From positions 651,501 through 715,500 of the forward strand of contig NZ_CP030127.1 in assembly GCF_003568845.1 (NCBI RefSeq): a DNA stretch of 64,000 nt, read 5' to 3'. Under the pieces are notes generated by a model that worked only from the letters and a program-made list of their open reading frames with translations, did not search any database and was not told where the DNA came from. How positions within the stretch are numbered: position 1 is the stretch's first letter; each line of letters opens with the position of its first letter. Shown piece by piece: positions 52,428 to 61,164 of the stretch. This DNA is from Indioceanicola profundi. Its GTDB lineage: Bacteria; Pseudomonadota; Alphaproteobacteria; Azospirillales; Azospirillaceae. The position numbers were made by a program, and so were the translations under genes.

Positions 52428-53297
52428 TCAGGCGGGGCGGGACACCACCGCTCCGCCGGCGGGCTTCAGCCCAGGCAGGCGCAGGCCGATCTGGCTGACC
52501 AGGCATCCGGGTAGGCTGCGTCGGCGTCCATATAGCTCCGGCTGCGCCGCAAGTTCCGCAAGATACTGGCGGAGAGCTTCTCCCGGCCGGTCGCCCGGCA
52601 GCCCGTCGCGGAGGATGAACCCGCACTCCCCGGCACGGCGTTCCTCCCACGACAAGGGCAGGGGGTCCGTTCCCGGTAGGTTCCAGATTCCACGGCCGGC
52701 TGCCTCCCCGAACAGAATCTCGGCCCGGTCAATGGCAGGGCGCCCTCCTGAGTCCCCCAGGAAGACCGGGTAAGGGGTATTCTCCAGAAACCCTTTCAGA
52801 AGGTCCCGGCGCTGGCCTGTCCACTTGCCGAAGCCCCAGGGGATCACCGGAAGCCCGCCCGCCGCATGGACCCGACGGACCGTCTCTGACAAATCCAGCC
52901 CGTCCGGCACGGGCTGGTCGGACAGCAGCGACAGAACCTCCAACCGCTCCTGCGTCGCCATCTGGCGACCGGCGAACAGCAGCACCGTTTCCCCTTCCGA
53001 CGACCGAGCCATCAGCGAGATCGGGTCTCCCATCGGGCCCATCTCCCAGCCCGGAACAGTCCAGGTTCCACCGCGGAGCCGGCTGAAACCATCCTGGCCC
53101 CGCATGTCCACGACGATCAGCCCGACCACAGGCTTGGCAAGGCCCATACGGGCGGCCGCTTTGCGGCCGTTCGCCGCCGCGGCCTTCAACAGTTGGCTCG
53201 GATCGTGGGCGGAATGAAGATGAACATGGGCGTCGATCAGGAGAGGTCCCTGGATCGGGACCACTCCGGAGACCTCACCCGGAACGGTCTGCGACAT
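52428..53297 (-). CDS. Amidohydrolase-like protein of the exopolysaccharide operon
   Basis: A 289-residue protein. LLIDAHVHLHSAHD near residue 20 is the N-terminal metal-binding H-x-H motif of amidohydrolase/PHP-type TIM barrels. Later His ligands are not clear, although a GLPVIPWGFGKW strand and YPVFLGDSGGRP loop look barrel-like. The protein family was not recognised. It is the last gene of a minus-strand operon (GlpD-like, acyltransferase, GT39-like, this gene), 69 bases after the GT39-like stop. It may process a sugar substituent, but this is a guess; it may also be catalytically degenerate. Confidence 0.55.
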   Translation of the reverse strand: MSQTVPGEVSGVVPIQGPLLIDAHVHLHSAHDPSQLLKAAAANGRKAAARMGLAKPVVGLIVVDMRGQDGFSRLRGGTWTVPGWEMGPMGDPISLMARSSEGETVLLFAGRQMATQERLEVLSLLSDQPVPDGLDLSETVRRVHAAGGLPVIPWGFGKWTGQRRDLLKGFLENTPYPVFLGDSGGRPAIDRAEILFGEAAGRGIWNLPGTDPLPLSWEERRAGECGFILRDGLPGDRPGEALRQYLAELAAQPELYGRRRSLPGCLVSQIGLRLPGLKPAGGAVVSRPA

Positions 53298-53366
53298 TTT
53301 CGGAAATACCTTCCATTACGGATGTCGGTGCATGCGGATGCGCCGTCTCTCGATTTAGCGCCCGTC

Positions 53367-55142
53367 TCACTCCACCCCACGGATGGCCGCGTGAACGGCG
53401 CCGGTTGCGCCTGGTTCACTGGCCACGAGGGCGGGCGGAAGGGTGGGCGCCACGCCTGGACCTGTCTTCACGGCCGTACAATCCACACCGCTCGTCGGCA
53501 CCGGGCTGTCCCAGGCGAATACATGGACCAGACTCTCAATCGGGGTCACCCGCGTGGTGCGCCGGGTCAATTCGGCGGCCATGTCGGCCGTTACCGTATG
53601 GGCAACGGGGAAGTGCCCCTGATCGACGACCACAAGGCCCTGTTCGGTGCAGGCCATGACGGCCAGCATCGACTCCGTCGTGCTGATGACCGGAATGCCG
53701 GTCCGGTGGTCCCGGGTGAAGTCGACCGGCTTTGGACCTTCCAGCAGTCGGCTCCGGCTGATCACCACGTCGGCGCGGCCCAGATGGTGCAGGGCCAGAA
53801 ATTCGTTCGGGGTGGCGACGATAGCCCCTGCCGCCAACCGGTCGGCCACTATGGCGCGTACCTGCTGCCACGCCGCATGGGATTTGGCGTTGGCTGCACG
53901 CTCGTCCGTGGCGACGAACGCGTTCGCCACTTCCCCCATGCTGCGCCATGGCTTGCTGAAGTCGACCGTGACCGCCAGGACGGCGAGCGCCACAACGCCG
54001 CCGGCCACCAGATGCTGGAAAATCCCGCCGAACCGGTTTTCCGGGAGACCGAGCGCCCGCTCCGCCGCCATCCTGGCCTGTCTGTAGACCCATTCCACCA
54101 TGACCGGAATGGCCAGCGCCCACACGATGAAGAAGAAGGGCAGGGCCCAGGCGATGTAGCGGAGATTCTTCATCCCGGCCAGGGAATGAAGGATGAACGC
54201 CACGGCGAACAGGGCCGTGCAGAATACCGTGAGACGGGGTGCGCGGGTTGCCGCGCAAACAATGGCGATGGGGAAGAGCAGCCAGATCGGGCCGAAACTC
54301 CCCTTCATGTGCCAGTGGTAATAGGCGACGGCATTGCGGTTCTCAGCGTTCCACAAGGCTGCGGACCGGAACTCGGTCCAGAGCGGCTGTAGAACGCCTG
54401 CGGCGTACAGGATGCCGAACCCTACGATTCCGCCGACGATGAGGAGCAGCAGCAGGATGCGGGCGTTGCGGCTCTGCGGCAGCTGCCACCCCAGGGCGAT
54501 GGCGATGCAGATGGCGGCCCCGCCTGCGATGCCAGCTGCGGCGATTACCGTAGTGGGCTGCAGGTAGGCGGCGATCACAAGGCTGACCAGGATCGCCACG
54601 GCCAGCAGCGCCTTGGCGGCAATGCCGAGGACGGCCCAACGAACCGTGAGCATATAGCCGCATACGGCCGCCACGAGAACCAGCAGGCCATGCGGCGCAT
54701 AGAACCGCACCATCTGCGAAATCGCGATCAGGTCCGGCGAAATGGCGACCAGCAGGCCGGCCAACCATGCCGCGAGCCAGCTCGCCTCCATCCGTACCCA
54801 CAGGAACACACCTGCCGTCAGCGCCGCCCCGAACAGGGCGGAGGGGAAGCGCGCGGCCGCGAGCGTATCGCCCAATAGCTGCTGGGCCACCGCCACGAAC
54901 TGCGTATAGAGCGCCGTCCGATGATATTCCCCCGCCAGGATAGCCAGCCGGCCTTCCTCGTTCCAGCCATGTGCAGCGAACACATGGTAATATTCATCGA
55001 AGTGCAGCGGCGCCTCGGCAAGCCCGTACAAGCGCACTGCCAGGGCGAACAGAAAGACAGCAGCACATTGTAGAAGCGTCATGGCGATCGTCGGCCTGGA
55101 CGCCATGTCCGCCGGAGCGTCAAGCCGGCTAAATACCGTCAA
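53367..55142 (-). CDS. GT39-like membrane glycosyltransferase
   Basis: A 591-residue polytopic membrane protein. The first periplasmic loop, LAEAPLHFDEYYHVFAAHGWNEEG, carries the acidic Asp-Glu pair of GT39/GT83 (ArnT/PMT-like) enzymes, which use polyprenyl-phosphate sugars on the periplasmic side. About ten membrane helices follow, then a soluble C-terminal domain of some 180 residues. A TTG start at 55142 is chosen: GGGAGG lies five bases upstream and the codon overlaps the acyltransferase stop (TTGA). The next ATG (55106) would lose 12 residues. The polyprenyl-phosphate donor may come from the ArnC-like enzyme at 57856; this link is inference. Confidence 0.8.
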   Translation of the reverse strand: MTVFSRLDAPADMASRPTIAMTLLQCAAVFLFALAVRLYGLAEAPLHFDEYYHVFAAHGWNEEGRLAILAGEYHRTALYTQFVAVAQQLLGDTLAAARFPSALFGAALTAGVFLWVRMEASWLAAWLAGLLVAISPDLIAISQMVRFYAPHGLLVLVAAVCGYMLTVRWAVLGIAAKALLAVAILVSLVIAAYLQPTTVIAAAGIAGGAAICIAIALGWQLPQSRNARILLLLLIVGGIVGFGILYAAGVLQPLWTEFRSAALWNAENRNAVAYYHWHMKGSFGPIWLLFPIAIVCAATRAPRLTVFCTALFAVAFILHSLAGMKNLRYIAWALPFFFIVWALAIPVMVEWVYRQARMAAERALGLPENRFGGIFQHLVAGGVVALAVLAVTVDFSKPWRSMGEVANAFVATDERAANAKSHAAWQQVRAIVADRLAAGAIVATPNEFLALHHLGRADVVISRSRLLEGPKPVDFTRDHRTGIPVISTTESMLAVMACTEQGLVVVDQGHFPVAHTVTADMAAELTRRTTRVTPIESLVHVFAWDSPVPTSGVDCTAVKTGPGVAPTLPPALVASEPGATGAVHAAIRGVE

Positions 55143-55954
55143 CTCTGCCTCCCTTGCACTTTGATTGGGGTAGGTTCCGTACGGCCGCCATTGGGCGCGC
55201 GTGAGCCGATCTGGCGGGCTGGAACGCCGGCCATGATTGCGTATTGCGGTACCGGCCCGTTGACCACGGCGCCGGCGCCCAGGATGCTGCCCGATCCGAC
55301 CGTCGTGGCCGTCAGTACCGTGACGTTGCAGCCCAGCCAGACGTCGGAGCCGACGGTGATTCCATCCTGCAGCCGCATGCCCTGGCGGCACATCGGCACA
55401 TCCAGCCGGTCCACATTGTAGTTTCCAGCGCCGATCAGGGTGCAGCTCGGGCCGATCATCACATCGTCTCCGATCCGGATGTCGGCGTTCGACGTGGTCT
55501 GGATCAGCGTTCCAGGCCCGATGCCCACATTCCGGCCGATACTGATCCTGGCGCCCTTGCATTGCAGGATGGCGCGGTCGGCCAGGATGCAGTCGTCCCC
55601 GACCGTCAGGGCCGGGCCTTCTTCCGTATGCCGGCCATCCAGGATGCAGTTATCGCTGATGACGACATTGGCGCCGAGGCGGATCCGGTTGGGATGCCGG
55701 ATGCTGATTCCAGTGCCGAACAGAACACCTCGGCCGCAGCCGGCGAAAAGCTTCGGCCAGAAGGTTTTTCGCAGGAAGAGGCCCAGGGCGCCCGGCGTAT
55801 TGCGGAACAGCATGCAGAACTCGTAGCGCAGAAGCGCTCCCCACCCATGCTGTCCAACCATCACGTCGGCATACCGGCTGATCGCCGATCCGTCCCCCGT
55901 CACCGCCTTGTGGGTCTTCATGCTGGGGGAAAGGGGGCCAGGCCCTGTGCTCAT
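55139..55954 (-). CDS. Hexapeptide-repeat (left-handed beta-helix) acyltransferase
   Basis: A 271-residue transferase of the WcaF/LpxA-like left-handed beta-helix superfamily. Hexapeptide turns include IRLGANVVISDN, LTVGDDCILADRA, ISIGRNVGIGPGT and IRIGDDVMIGPSC. TVGSDVWLGCNVTVLTATTVG and AGVPARQIG end the helix as in maltose or sugar O-acetyltransferases. An 80-residue N-terminal extension precedes the helix. It would acetylate or otherwise acylate a sugar of the polysaccharide in the cytoplasm. It is 11 bases after the GlpD-like gene, and its stop overlaps the start of the GT39-like gene. Confidence 0.87.
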   Translation of the reverse strand: MSTGPGPLSPSMKTHKAVTGDGSAISRYADVMVGQHGWGALLRYEFCMLFRNTPGALGLFLRKTFWPKLFAGCGRGVLFGTGISIRHPNRIRLGANVVISDNCILDGRHTEEGPALTVGDDCILADRAILQCKGARISIGRNVGIGPGTLIQTTSNADIRIGDDVMIGPSCTLIGAGNYNVDRLDVPMCRQGMRLQDGITVGSDVWLGCNVTVLTATTVGSGSILGAGAVVNGPVPQYAIMAGVPARQIGSRAPNGGRTEPTPIKVQGRQS

Positions 55955-55965
55955 GGTGCGTCCTC

Positions 55966-57483
55966 TTAGGCCGTTGCCCGATCCACGCGCACGCGCGGGG
56001 CCAAGCCGGCCAGCATCGGGTCGCGCTCGGCCAGGGCGATCACCCCATCCCGCGCAGCTCTTCCGTTAACGGGACAGGACGCCCAATCGGTCCTCCGGAT
56101 CAGAAGGTCGTCCAATGTCCACACCGCCTCATCCCGCATCAGCCGCAGCAACTCCCGCCGCGCCAGCATCGGATCGTCACGCAATGTCTGGACAAAGGCG
56201 GATGCTGGAAGAACCGGTGTCGGAGCAGGCCGCTCCGCCTGCGCGCGCGGCAGCACCCGGTCGGCTCGCGCGCCGAACGCGGTGCGCACCGCCTGCTCGG
56301 CAACCAGACGCGCCGTGGTGAACTTCACGCCGGATACGCTCACCAGCCCCTTGGGACCGCCGTGCTGGCCGTGATCGAGGACGATGGGCCGCCGGCTCGG
56401 CTCGGCTTGGCCCGGCTGCGCGGCCGGCAGAAGTCCAGCCATACAGCCCCGCACGTCGGAACGGTCCAGATCCATGCCCGGCACCGCACGGTTCAGATCG
56501 GCGAGGAAGCGATCCACCTGCTCCGCGTCGGGAACGATGTCCCCGGGCTCCGCCGGATATGGGCCGGTCCAGGGATGGTGGCCGGTACCCGCCAGCATGT
56601 GGCCTTTCCACGGCGTCAGGAAATAGGTCGGTCCTCCGGCCGGTGAAACGGCGACTGCGGCCGTGCTCGGCGCCTGCCGGTTAATGACCAGATTGAAGGC
56701 CAGTGCCGGCCGGAACAGGTCCGCCTGGTCCTGCCTGATGCCCTCGAGCAGCCGGCGCGCCCAGGGGCCGGCGCAATTCAGGACATAGGGCGCCCGGACT
56801 TCGACCTCCGCGCCTGACCGCCGATCCAGCGCCCGAACACCCTCGATGGTTCCGCGCGCACCGCGCAGGAGCCCCGTCACCTCCACATGATTGATGCATC
56901 GCGCGCCCAGATGCGTGGCCCAGCGCAGTGTTTCGATGATCACCCTCTGCGAGTCCGGCATGGTTCCATCGTACCAGAGCGCGGCGCCCCGCAGCCCCTG
57001 CCGCCTCACTGCCGGAAACATCTCGACGGTCTGAGCTGCGCTTAGCACCCGCCCACGCGGCAGTGACGATCCCAGGCCCGTCGAAATAAGATCGTTCATG
57101 CGAAGGGCGATCCGGAATATTCCCGGCCGCTTCATCCCTTCACCATATAAAGGCATCAGACAGGGCAGGGGCTGGCACAGATCCGGGAAGGAACGCAGGA
57201 ACCACTGACGCTCCTGCGCGGACTGGCGGCTGCGGGACAGGTCCATGGACTGGAGATAGCGCAATCCGCCATGCAGGATACGCAAGCTGTTCCAGCTCGT
57301 ATGCTGTCCGAAATCATCCCGCTCCAGCAGCAGAGGACGAAGGCCCCGGCGTGCGGCTTCCAGCGCGACCATCGCCCCGTAGATTCCCCCGCCGACGACG
57401 ACCGCGTCATACCCGCCGGGTGCGTCCGCCCAGCCCTTGCCGCCAAGGCGGGCGCAACGTTCCGGAACTGGAAATGCGATCAT
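55966..57483 (-). CDS. GlpD-like FAD-dependent glycerol-3-phosphate dehydrogenase
   Basis: A 505-residue flavoprotein of the DAO superfamily. YDAVVVGGGIYGAMVALEAARRGL binds FAD; SLRILHGGLRYLQSMDLSR is the GlpD signature around the flavin; the C-terminal part has SVSGVKFTTARLVAEQAV. The length equals GlpD (about 500). The GATSSRS-type motif is changed to GQHTSWNS. It heads an operon with an acyltransferase and a GT39-like glycosyltransferase, not glycerol catabolic genes, so it may generate or recycle a substituent such as glycerol phosphate for the polymer. A plain GlpD acting in respiration remains possible. Confidence 0.75.
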   Translation of the reverse strand: MIAFPVPERCARLGGKGWADAPGGYDAVVVGGGIYGAMVALEAARRGLRPLLLERDDFGQHTSWNSLRILHGGLRYLQSMDLSRSRQSAQERQWFLRSFPDLCQPLPCLMPLYGEGMKRPGIFRIALRMNDLISTGLGSSLPRGRVLSAAQTVEMFPAVRRQGLRGAALWYDGTMPDSQRVIIETLRWATHLGARCINHVEVTGLLRGARGTIEGVRALDRRSGAEVEVRAPYVLNCAGPWARRLLEGIRQDQADLFRPALAFNLVINRQAPSTAAVAVSPAGGPTYFLTPWKGHMLAGTGHHPWTGPYPAEPGDIVPDAEQVDRFLADLNRAVPGMDLDRSDVRGCMAGLLPAAQPGQAEPSRRPIVLDHGQHGGPKGLVSVSGVKFTTARLVAEQAVRTAFGARADRVLPRAQAERPAPTPVLPASAFVQTLRDDPMLARRELLRLMRDEAVWTLDDLLIRRTDWASCPVNGRAARDGVIALAERDPMLAGLAPRVRVDRATA

Positions 57484-57855
57484 CCTTCCGCCCCCTTGTT
57501 ATATGTCGGCCGGCCGGGCCTCACCTGCCGAACGAATTTGGCTGGGAAAGTGCCACAGCTTCCCATCCATAGTCGATGAAACGGAGGGAGCAACGCCAGA
57601 GGCACCATTCGGGAAGTAGTAGAGGCGATTGGCGCTATGCCGCACTGCATCCGCATAGAACAGAAGCCAGAAATATACTTTTTAGAGAAATAGGACGCCT
57701 TCGGTTGGGAGCCCGGAACCTATTTTGGTACTTCCTGGCTAATTCATGTGGAAAAATGGCTTATCCGGAACCGCCTGTAGAATTTGCAGCGCCAAGTCGC
57801 CAGCCTGTGCGTTCAGAAGGTGTGTGCTGCCCTTGCTGTGCGGCGGAGAGTCGAT
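57484..57855. other. Divergent intergenic region
   Basis: 372 bases between the GlpD-like and ArnC-like genes, transcribed away from each other. The middle (57600-57760) is relatively AT-rich and probably contains both promoters. No gene, terminator or clear operator was seen. Confidence 0.45.
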
Positions 57856-58950
57856 GTGAGCCTACAAAGCCAAAGTCTTGCAATCACCTCGGATGTTCCC
57901 GGTGAAACCGCGGCTCCGCAGGATGGTTTCCATCCAGAGGTATCGATCATCGTTCCGCTCCATAATGAGGAGCAGAACGTGCCGCTCCTCTATGACGCGC
58001 TGGTCGGCGTCCTGGATGGAATGAACAGACCTTACGAGATCGTGCTGGTCGACGACGGCAGCCGCGATGCGACCTTCGAGATCGCAGCCGGCATCGCCGC
58101 CAAGGATCATCGCGTCCGCGTCATCCGGTTCCGCCGCAACTTCGGCCAGACCATGGCCATGGTGGCTGGCTTCGATCATGCGCGTGGTTCGGTACTGGTC
58201 ACCATGGATGGAGACCTGCAGAACGAGCCCGCGGACATCCCGGCCCTGGTTGCCAAGCTCGAGGAGGGATATGACCTCGTTGCCGGCTGGCGCGACAAGC
58301 GGCAGGATGATTTCTTCCGCCGCAAGCTACCATCCTGGCTGGCGAACAAGCTGATCGCCTCTGTGACCGGCGTGCCGATCAAGGATAACGGCTGCTCGCT
58401 CAAGGCCTACCGGGCCGACCTGATCCGGCATGTGCCGCTCTATTCGGAGATGCACCGCTTCATCCCCGCGATGGCGCATCTCAGCGGCGCGCGCGTTGCC
58501 CAGGTGAAGACGCGGCACCATGCGCGCCGCTTCGGCAGTTCGAAATACGGCCTGTCCCGCACCTACAAGGTGATGCTGGATTTGATCAGCGTGAAGATCC
58601 TGCATCTATCCAGTGCGCGGCCGCTGCTCTGGTCTGGAACCGCGGCGGCCATGTTCTGGCTGGTTGGGCTGCTGTTCTTCGTAGAGGGCCTGCGCGAAAC
58701 CTACTTCACCGACTGGGGCGTGCCGACGGTGCTGTTCGCCATCGCCCTGCTCTGGGGCACGGTGGGCGCCTTCACTATCTGCGCCGGGATGGTGGCGGAA
58801 CTGGCGATTGCAACTGGCGGCTCACGCCATGACTTCTTCCCGGCCCTGACTGCCCGTATATCCCCCCCGGCCCCTGCTGTGGTCGAGGAGAGACCGGCTG
58901 CAAAGGCGCCGCATACGCGGCCCATCTCCTTGAAGGTAAGCTCCCCATGA
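57856..58950 (+). CDS. ArnC/DPM1-like GT2 polyprenyl-phosphate glycosyltransferase
   Basis: A 364-residue enzyme likely to move a sugar from a nucleotide donor to undecaprenyl phosphate. The catalytic domain has VSIIVPLHNEEQNVPLLYDAL, VLVDDGSRDAT, the metal-binding VTMDGDLQNEPADI, and RHHARRFGSSKYGLSRTYKVM, a hallmark of DPM1/ArnC-like enzymes. Two membrane helices follow. The GTG start at 57856 has GGAGAG eight bases upstream. It overlaps the next gene by four bases (ATGA) and is intact, in contrast to that neighbour. The sugar is unknown; it may feed the GT39-like enzyme of this locus. Confidence 0.88.
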   Translation: MSLQSQSLAITSDVPGETAAPQDGFHPEVSIIVPLHNEEQNVPLLYDALVGVLDGMNRPYEIVLVDDGSRDATFEIAAGIAAKDHRVRVIRFRRNFGQTMAMVAGFDHARGSVLVTMDGDLQNEPADIPALVAKLEEGYDLVAGWRDKRQDDFFRRKLPSWLANKLIASVTGVPIKDNGCSLKAYRADLIRHVPLYSEMHRFIPAMAHLSGARVAQVKTRHHARRFGSSKYGLSRTYKVMLDLISVKILHLSSARPLLWSGTAAAMFWLVGLLFFVEGLRETYFTDWGVPTVLFAIALLWGTVGAFTICAGMVAELAIATGGSRHDFFPALTARISPPAPAVVEERPAAKAPHTRPISLKVSSP

Positions 58951-59894
58951 CGATCCAGCCCCAAGTCTCGCTGATTATTTCCGTCACCGAGGACGCGCCC
59001 GGACTGCGGCAGATCCATGAGGCCTATGCCGACGCCATGACGACGGCCGGGATTGACTGCGAGATGATTTACGTCCTCGACGGGCACATGCCCGGCTCGC
59101 AGGATTTCCTCGCAACGGTGCAGGAGCAGGACCCACGGGTCCGCACCCTCAGCCTTGCCCGCCGGTTCGGCGAGGCGACGGCACTGATGTTGGGTGTCAG
59201 ACAGGCCCGTTCCCCCATCCTCGCCACCGTGCCGCAGACCCCTCAGGTGGAGCCGGCGGAGATTCCTCGCCTTCTGCGCATGTTGATGGAAAAGCCGGAC
59301 CTGGACGTGGTGGTCGCCCGCCGCGAGGCCGTCGGGCGCGCCAACCTGCGCCAGTCGATCCGCCGCTCGGTATTCGCCAAGCTTGCCGCGCTTGGCAGCG
59401 GCCTCAGTCTCAGCGATCTCGGGTGCCGTCTCCGCGTGTTCCGTCGCGAAGTGGCGGAGCATCTGGATATCTACGGCGACCAGCAACACTTCCTCCCCAT
59501 CCTTGCCGCCCGTCGCGGCTACAAGGTGGTTGAGGTTCCGGTCAGCCCCTCGACGATCACCTCCCGCGTTCCGCAATCGGCCCGGACCGATGTGCTGCGC
59601 CTGCTGGACATGGCGGCGACGCTCTTCCTGGTGAACTTCGTCCATCGGCCGCTGCGGTTCTTCGGGATCATCGGCATGGCGTCGCTCGCGCTCGGGCTGC
59701 TCTGGACCAGCGTGCTGGTGGTGCAGCGCTTCTTCTTCGATGTGCCGCTTGGCGACCGCCCTGCGCTGATGTTCAGCATGCTCATGGTGGCATTGGGCAT
59801 CCAGGTCATCATCATCGGACTGGTGGGTGAGATCATCATCTTCACCCGCGCCAAGGACCTGAAGAACTACTTCGTTGACCGCGTCATCAACTGA
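58947..59894 (+). CDS. Degenerate GT2 paralogue lacking the DxD motif
   Basis: A 315-residue protein homologous over its length to the preceding gene and with two C-terminal membrane helices. The metal-binding stretch that reads VTMDGDLQNEPADI there is LATVPQTPQVEPAEI here, with no Asp. The basic RHHARRFGSSKY segment is replaced by STITSRVPQSART, and the first Asp pair is reduced to YVLDGH. These changes should abolish normal catalysis, so it is probably a pseudo-enzyme partner of the ArnC-like protein, to which it is translationally coupled. The frame is intact, so it is under selection, not a dead copy. Confidence 0.82.
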   Translation: MTIQPQVSLIISVTEDAPGLRQIHEAYADAMTTAGIDCEMIYVLDGHMPGSQDFLATVQEQDPRVRTLSLARRFGEATALMLGVRQARSPILATVPQTPQVEPAEIPRLLRMLMEKPDLDVVVARREAVGRANLRQSIRRSVFAKLAALGSGLSLSDLGCRLRVFRREVAEHLDIYGDQQHFLPILAARRGYKVVEVPVSPSTITSRVPQSARTDVLRLLDMAATLFLVNFVHRPLRFFGIIGMASLALGLLWTSVLVVQRFFFDVPLGDRPALMFSMLMVALGIQVIIIGLVGEIIIFTRAKDLKNYFVDRVIN

Positions 59895-59926
59895 CCGGTC
59901 GCAAGCGTCGGAAACAAGGCTTCTCC

Positions 59927-60922
59927 ATGACCACCGAGAACGGACCCCGGCCAGGTAAGCTGGCCGGCTTCGGCGTGCGGGCGTTCATCAGCATCGGCCT
60001 CCTGGCCATCATCGCTGGGACGTCCCTGGAATTCGACCAGCTCTGGCATGTGCTCGCCAGCGCATCGGCGCCACTGCTCCTGCTGGCCCTTGCCATGCGG
60101 CTGGGCGGCATCCTGATCAGCGCGGCCCGGTGGCGGGCAATGCTCCGCTTCCAGGGCCTCCGCCCACCGATCCGCTTTCTTCTCGACAGCTATATGGTCG
60201 GAGCCTTCTTCAACACTTTCATGCCGACGTCGTTCGGCGGCGACGTCATGCGCGTCATGGATCTCCAGCACTGGAGCCGCTCCGTCGGGCGGAGCGTGTC
60301 GTCGGTGTTCATGGAGCGGGTGCTGGGGATCGTAATCCTGGTTATCTTCGCCGTCGTCGCGATGGTCAGCTTCCCGCTGTCCATCGCCCAGGAGGTGCCG
60401 GCCGTACCTGTCGGGATCGCCTGCGCCGCCGGCGGTCTGGTCGGCCTCTTCATCGCCGTGCATACCGGCCTGGGGGACGAAATCCTCGAGAGGCTTCCGC
60501 GGAACCGGATTACGGAGAAGCTGGCCCGCGGCTGGGGCAACTTCCGGGAGGGCGCCGGTCAGTTGATGCGCCCCGGTCCGGCCCTCGGCATCGGGCTCGG
60601 CTATTCCTTGCTGCTTCAGCTCAACGTGGTTGTCCATTACTGGATCATCGGCATGGGCCTCGGTCTGGACATCCCGATGGTGGACTACTTCTTCCTGATC
60701 CCGATCCTGATCTTTGCCCTGATGCTGCCGGCCATCAATGGCGTCGGTGTGCGCGAGGCGACGGCGATCCTTCTATTCTCCGCCTACGGCGTGCCTGCGG
60801 AAGCGGCTGTCGCGTTCGGCCTGGTCGACCTCGGCCTGACCTTGGTGACGGGAGCGATCGGCGGCTGCCGGTTCGTCCTGCGGCGGTCACCGGGGGCCGT
60901 GGTCCAGGATGCGAGCACCTGA
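59927..60922 (+). CDS. YbhN/LPG-synthase-type integral membrane protein
   Basis: A 331-residue polytopic protein with about eight membrane helices. ALAMRLGGILISAARWRAML, FLLDSYMVGAFFNTFMPTSFGGDVMRV and FMERVLGIVILVIFAV follow the signature of the lysylphosphatidylglycerol synthase transmembrane (UPF0104, PF03706) family. The soluble lysyl-transferase domain of MprF is absent. Small members are thought to be lipid or polyprenyl flippases; it follows the ArnC-like pair by 32 bases, so a role in moving the polyprenyl-phosphate sugar to the periplasm is plausible but unproven. Confidence 0.85.
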   Translation: MTTENGPRPGKLAGFGVRAFISIGLLAIIAGTSLEFDQLWHVLASASAPLLLLALAMRLGGILISAARWRAMLRFQGLRPPIRFLLDSYMVGAFFNTFMPTSFGGDVMRVMDLQHWSRSVGRSVSSVFMERVLGIVILVIFAVVAMVSFPLSIAQEVPAVPVGIACAAGGLVGLFIAVHTGLGDEILERLPRNRITEKLARGWGNFREGAGQLMRPGPALGIGLGYSLLLQLNVVVHYWIIGMGLGLDIPMVDYFFLIPILIFALMLPAINGVGVREATAILLFSAYGVPAEAAVAFGLVDLGLTLVTGAIGGCRFVLRRSPGAVVQDAST

Positions 60923-61029
60923 CCACAGCAAATCTCCGCCGCTGCCCAGTCCGGCGGTGTGGCCGAACACCAAAAGTGTCGATCTAACCAAGCCATACTG
61001 ACTTCCAGTTCACAGTTCCGACCGTATCA

Positions 61030-61100
61030 GAACCCGTCTTCCCTCTTCCAACGGCGCCCGTTCAGGGCGCCGTTTTTCGTTCCGGACCCCTGCAGAATGG
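61030..61100. repeat. 71-bp direct repeat, left of IS66 (contains a terminator)
   Basis: Identical over 71 bases to 63658-63728. It contains the hairpin ACGGCGCCC-GTTCA-GGGCGCCGT followed by TTTTCGTT, a strong intrinsic terminator (about 61050-61082) that ends the transcript of the upstream membrane-protein gene. The last base also belongs to the IS66 end. Confidence 0.9.
61050..61082 (+). terminator. Intrinsic terminator inside the direct repeat
   Basis: A 9-bp GC-rich stem with a 5-base loop followed by a T run. A second identical copy lies at about 63678-63710 to the right of the IS66 element, so transcription leaving the element to the right meets the same terminator. Confidence 0.85.
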
Positions 61101-61164
61101 TACGCCTCCGGTGAGGGTCGCCTGTTTGGGTGTGGGGTGATGTGAGAGTCATAGGGATATCCCT

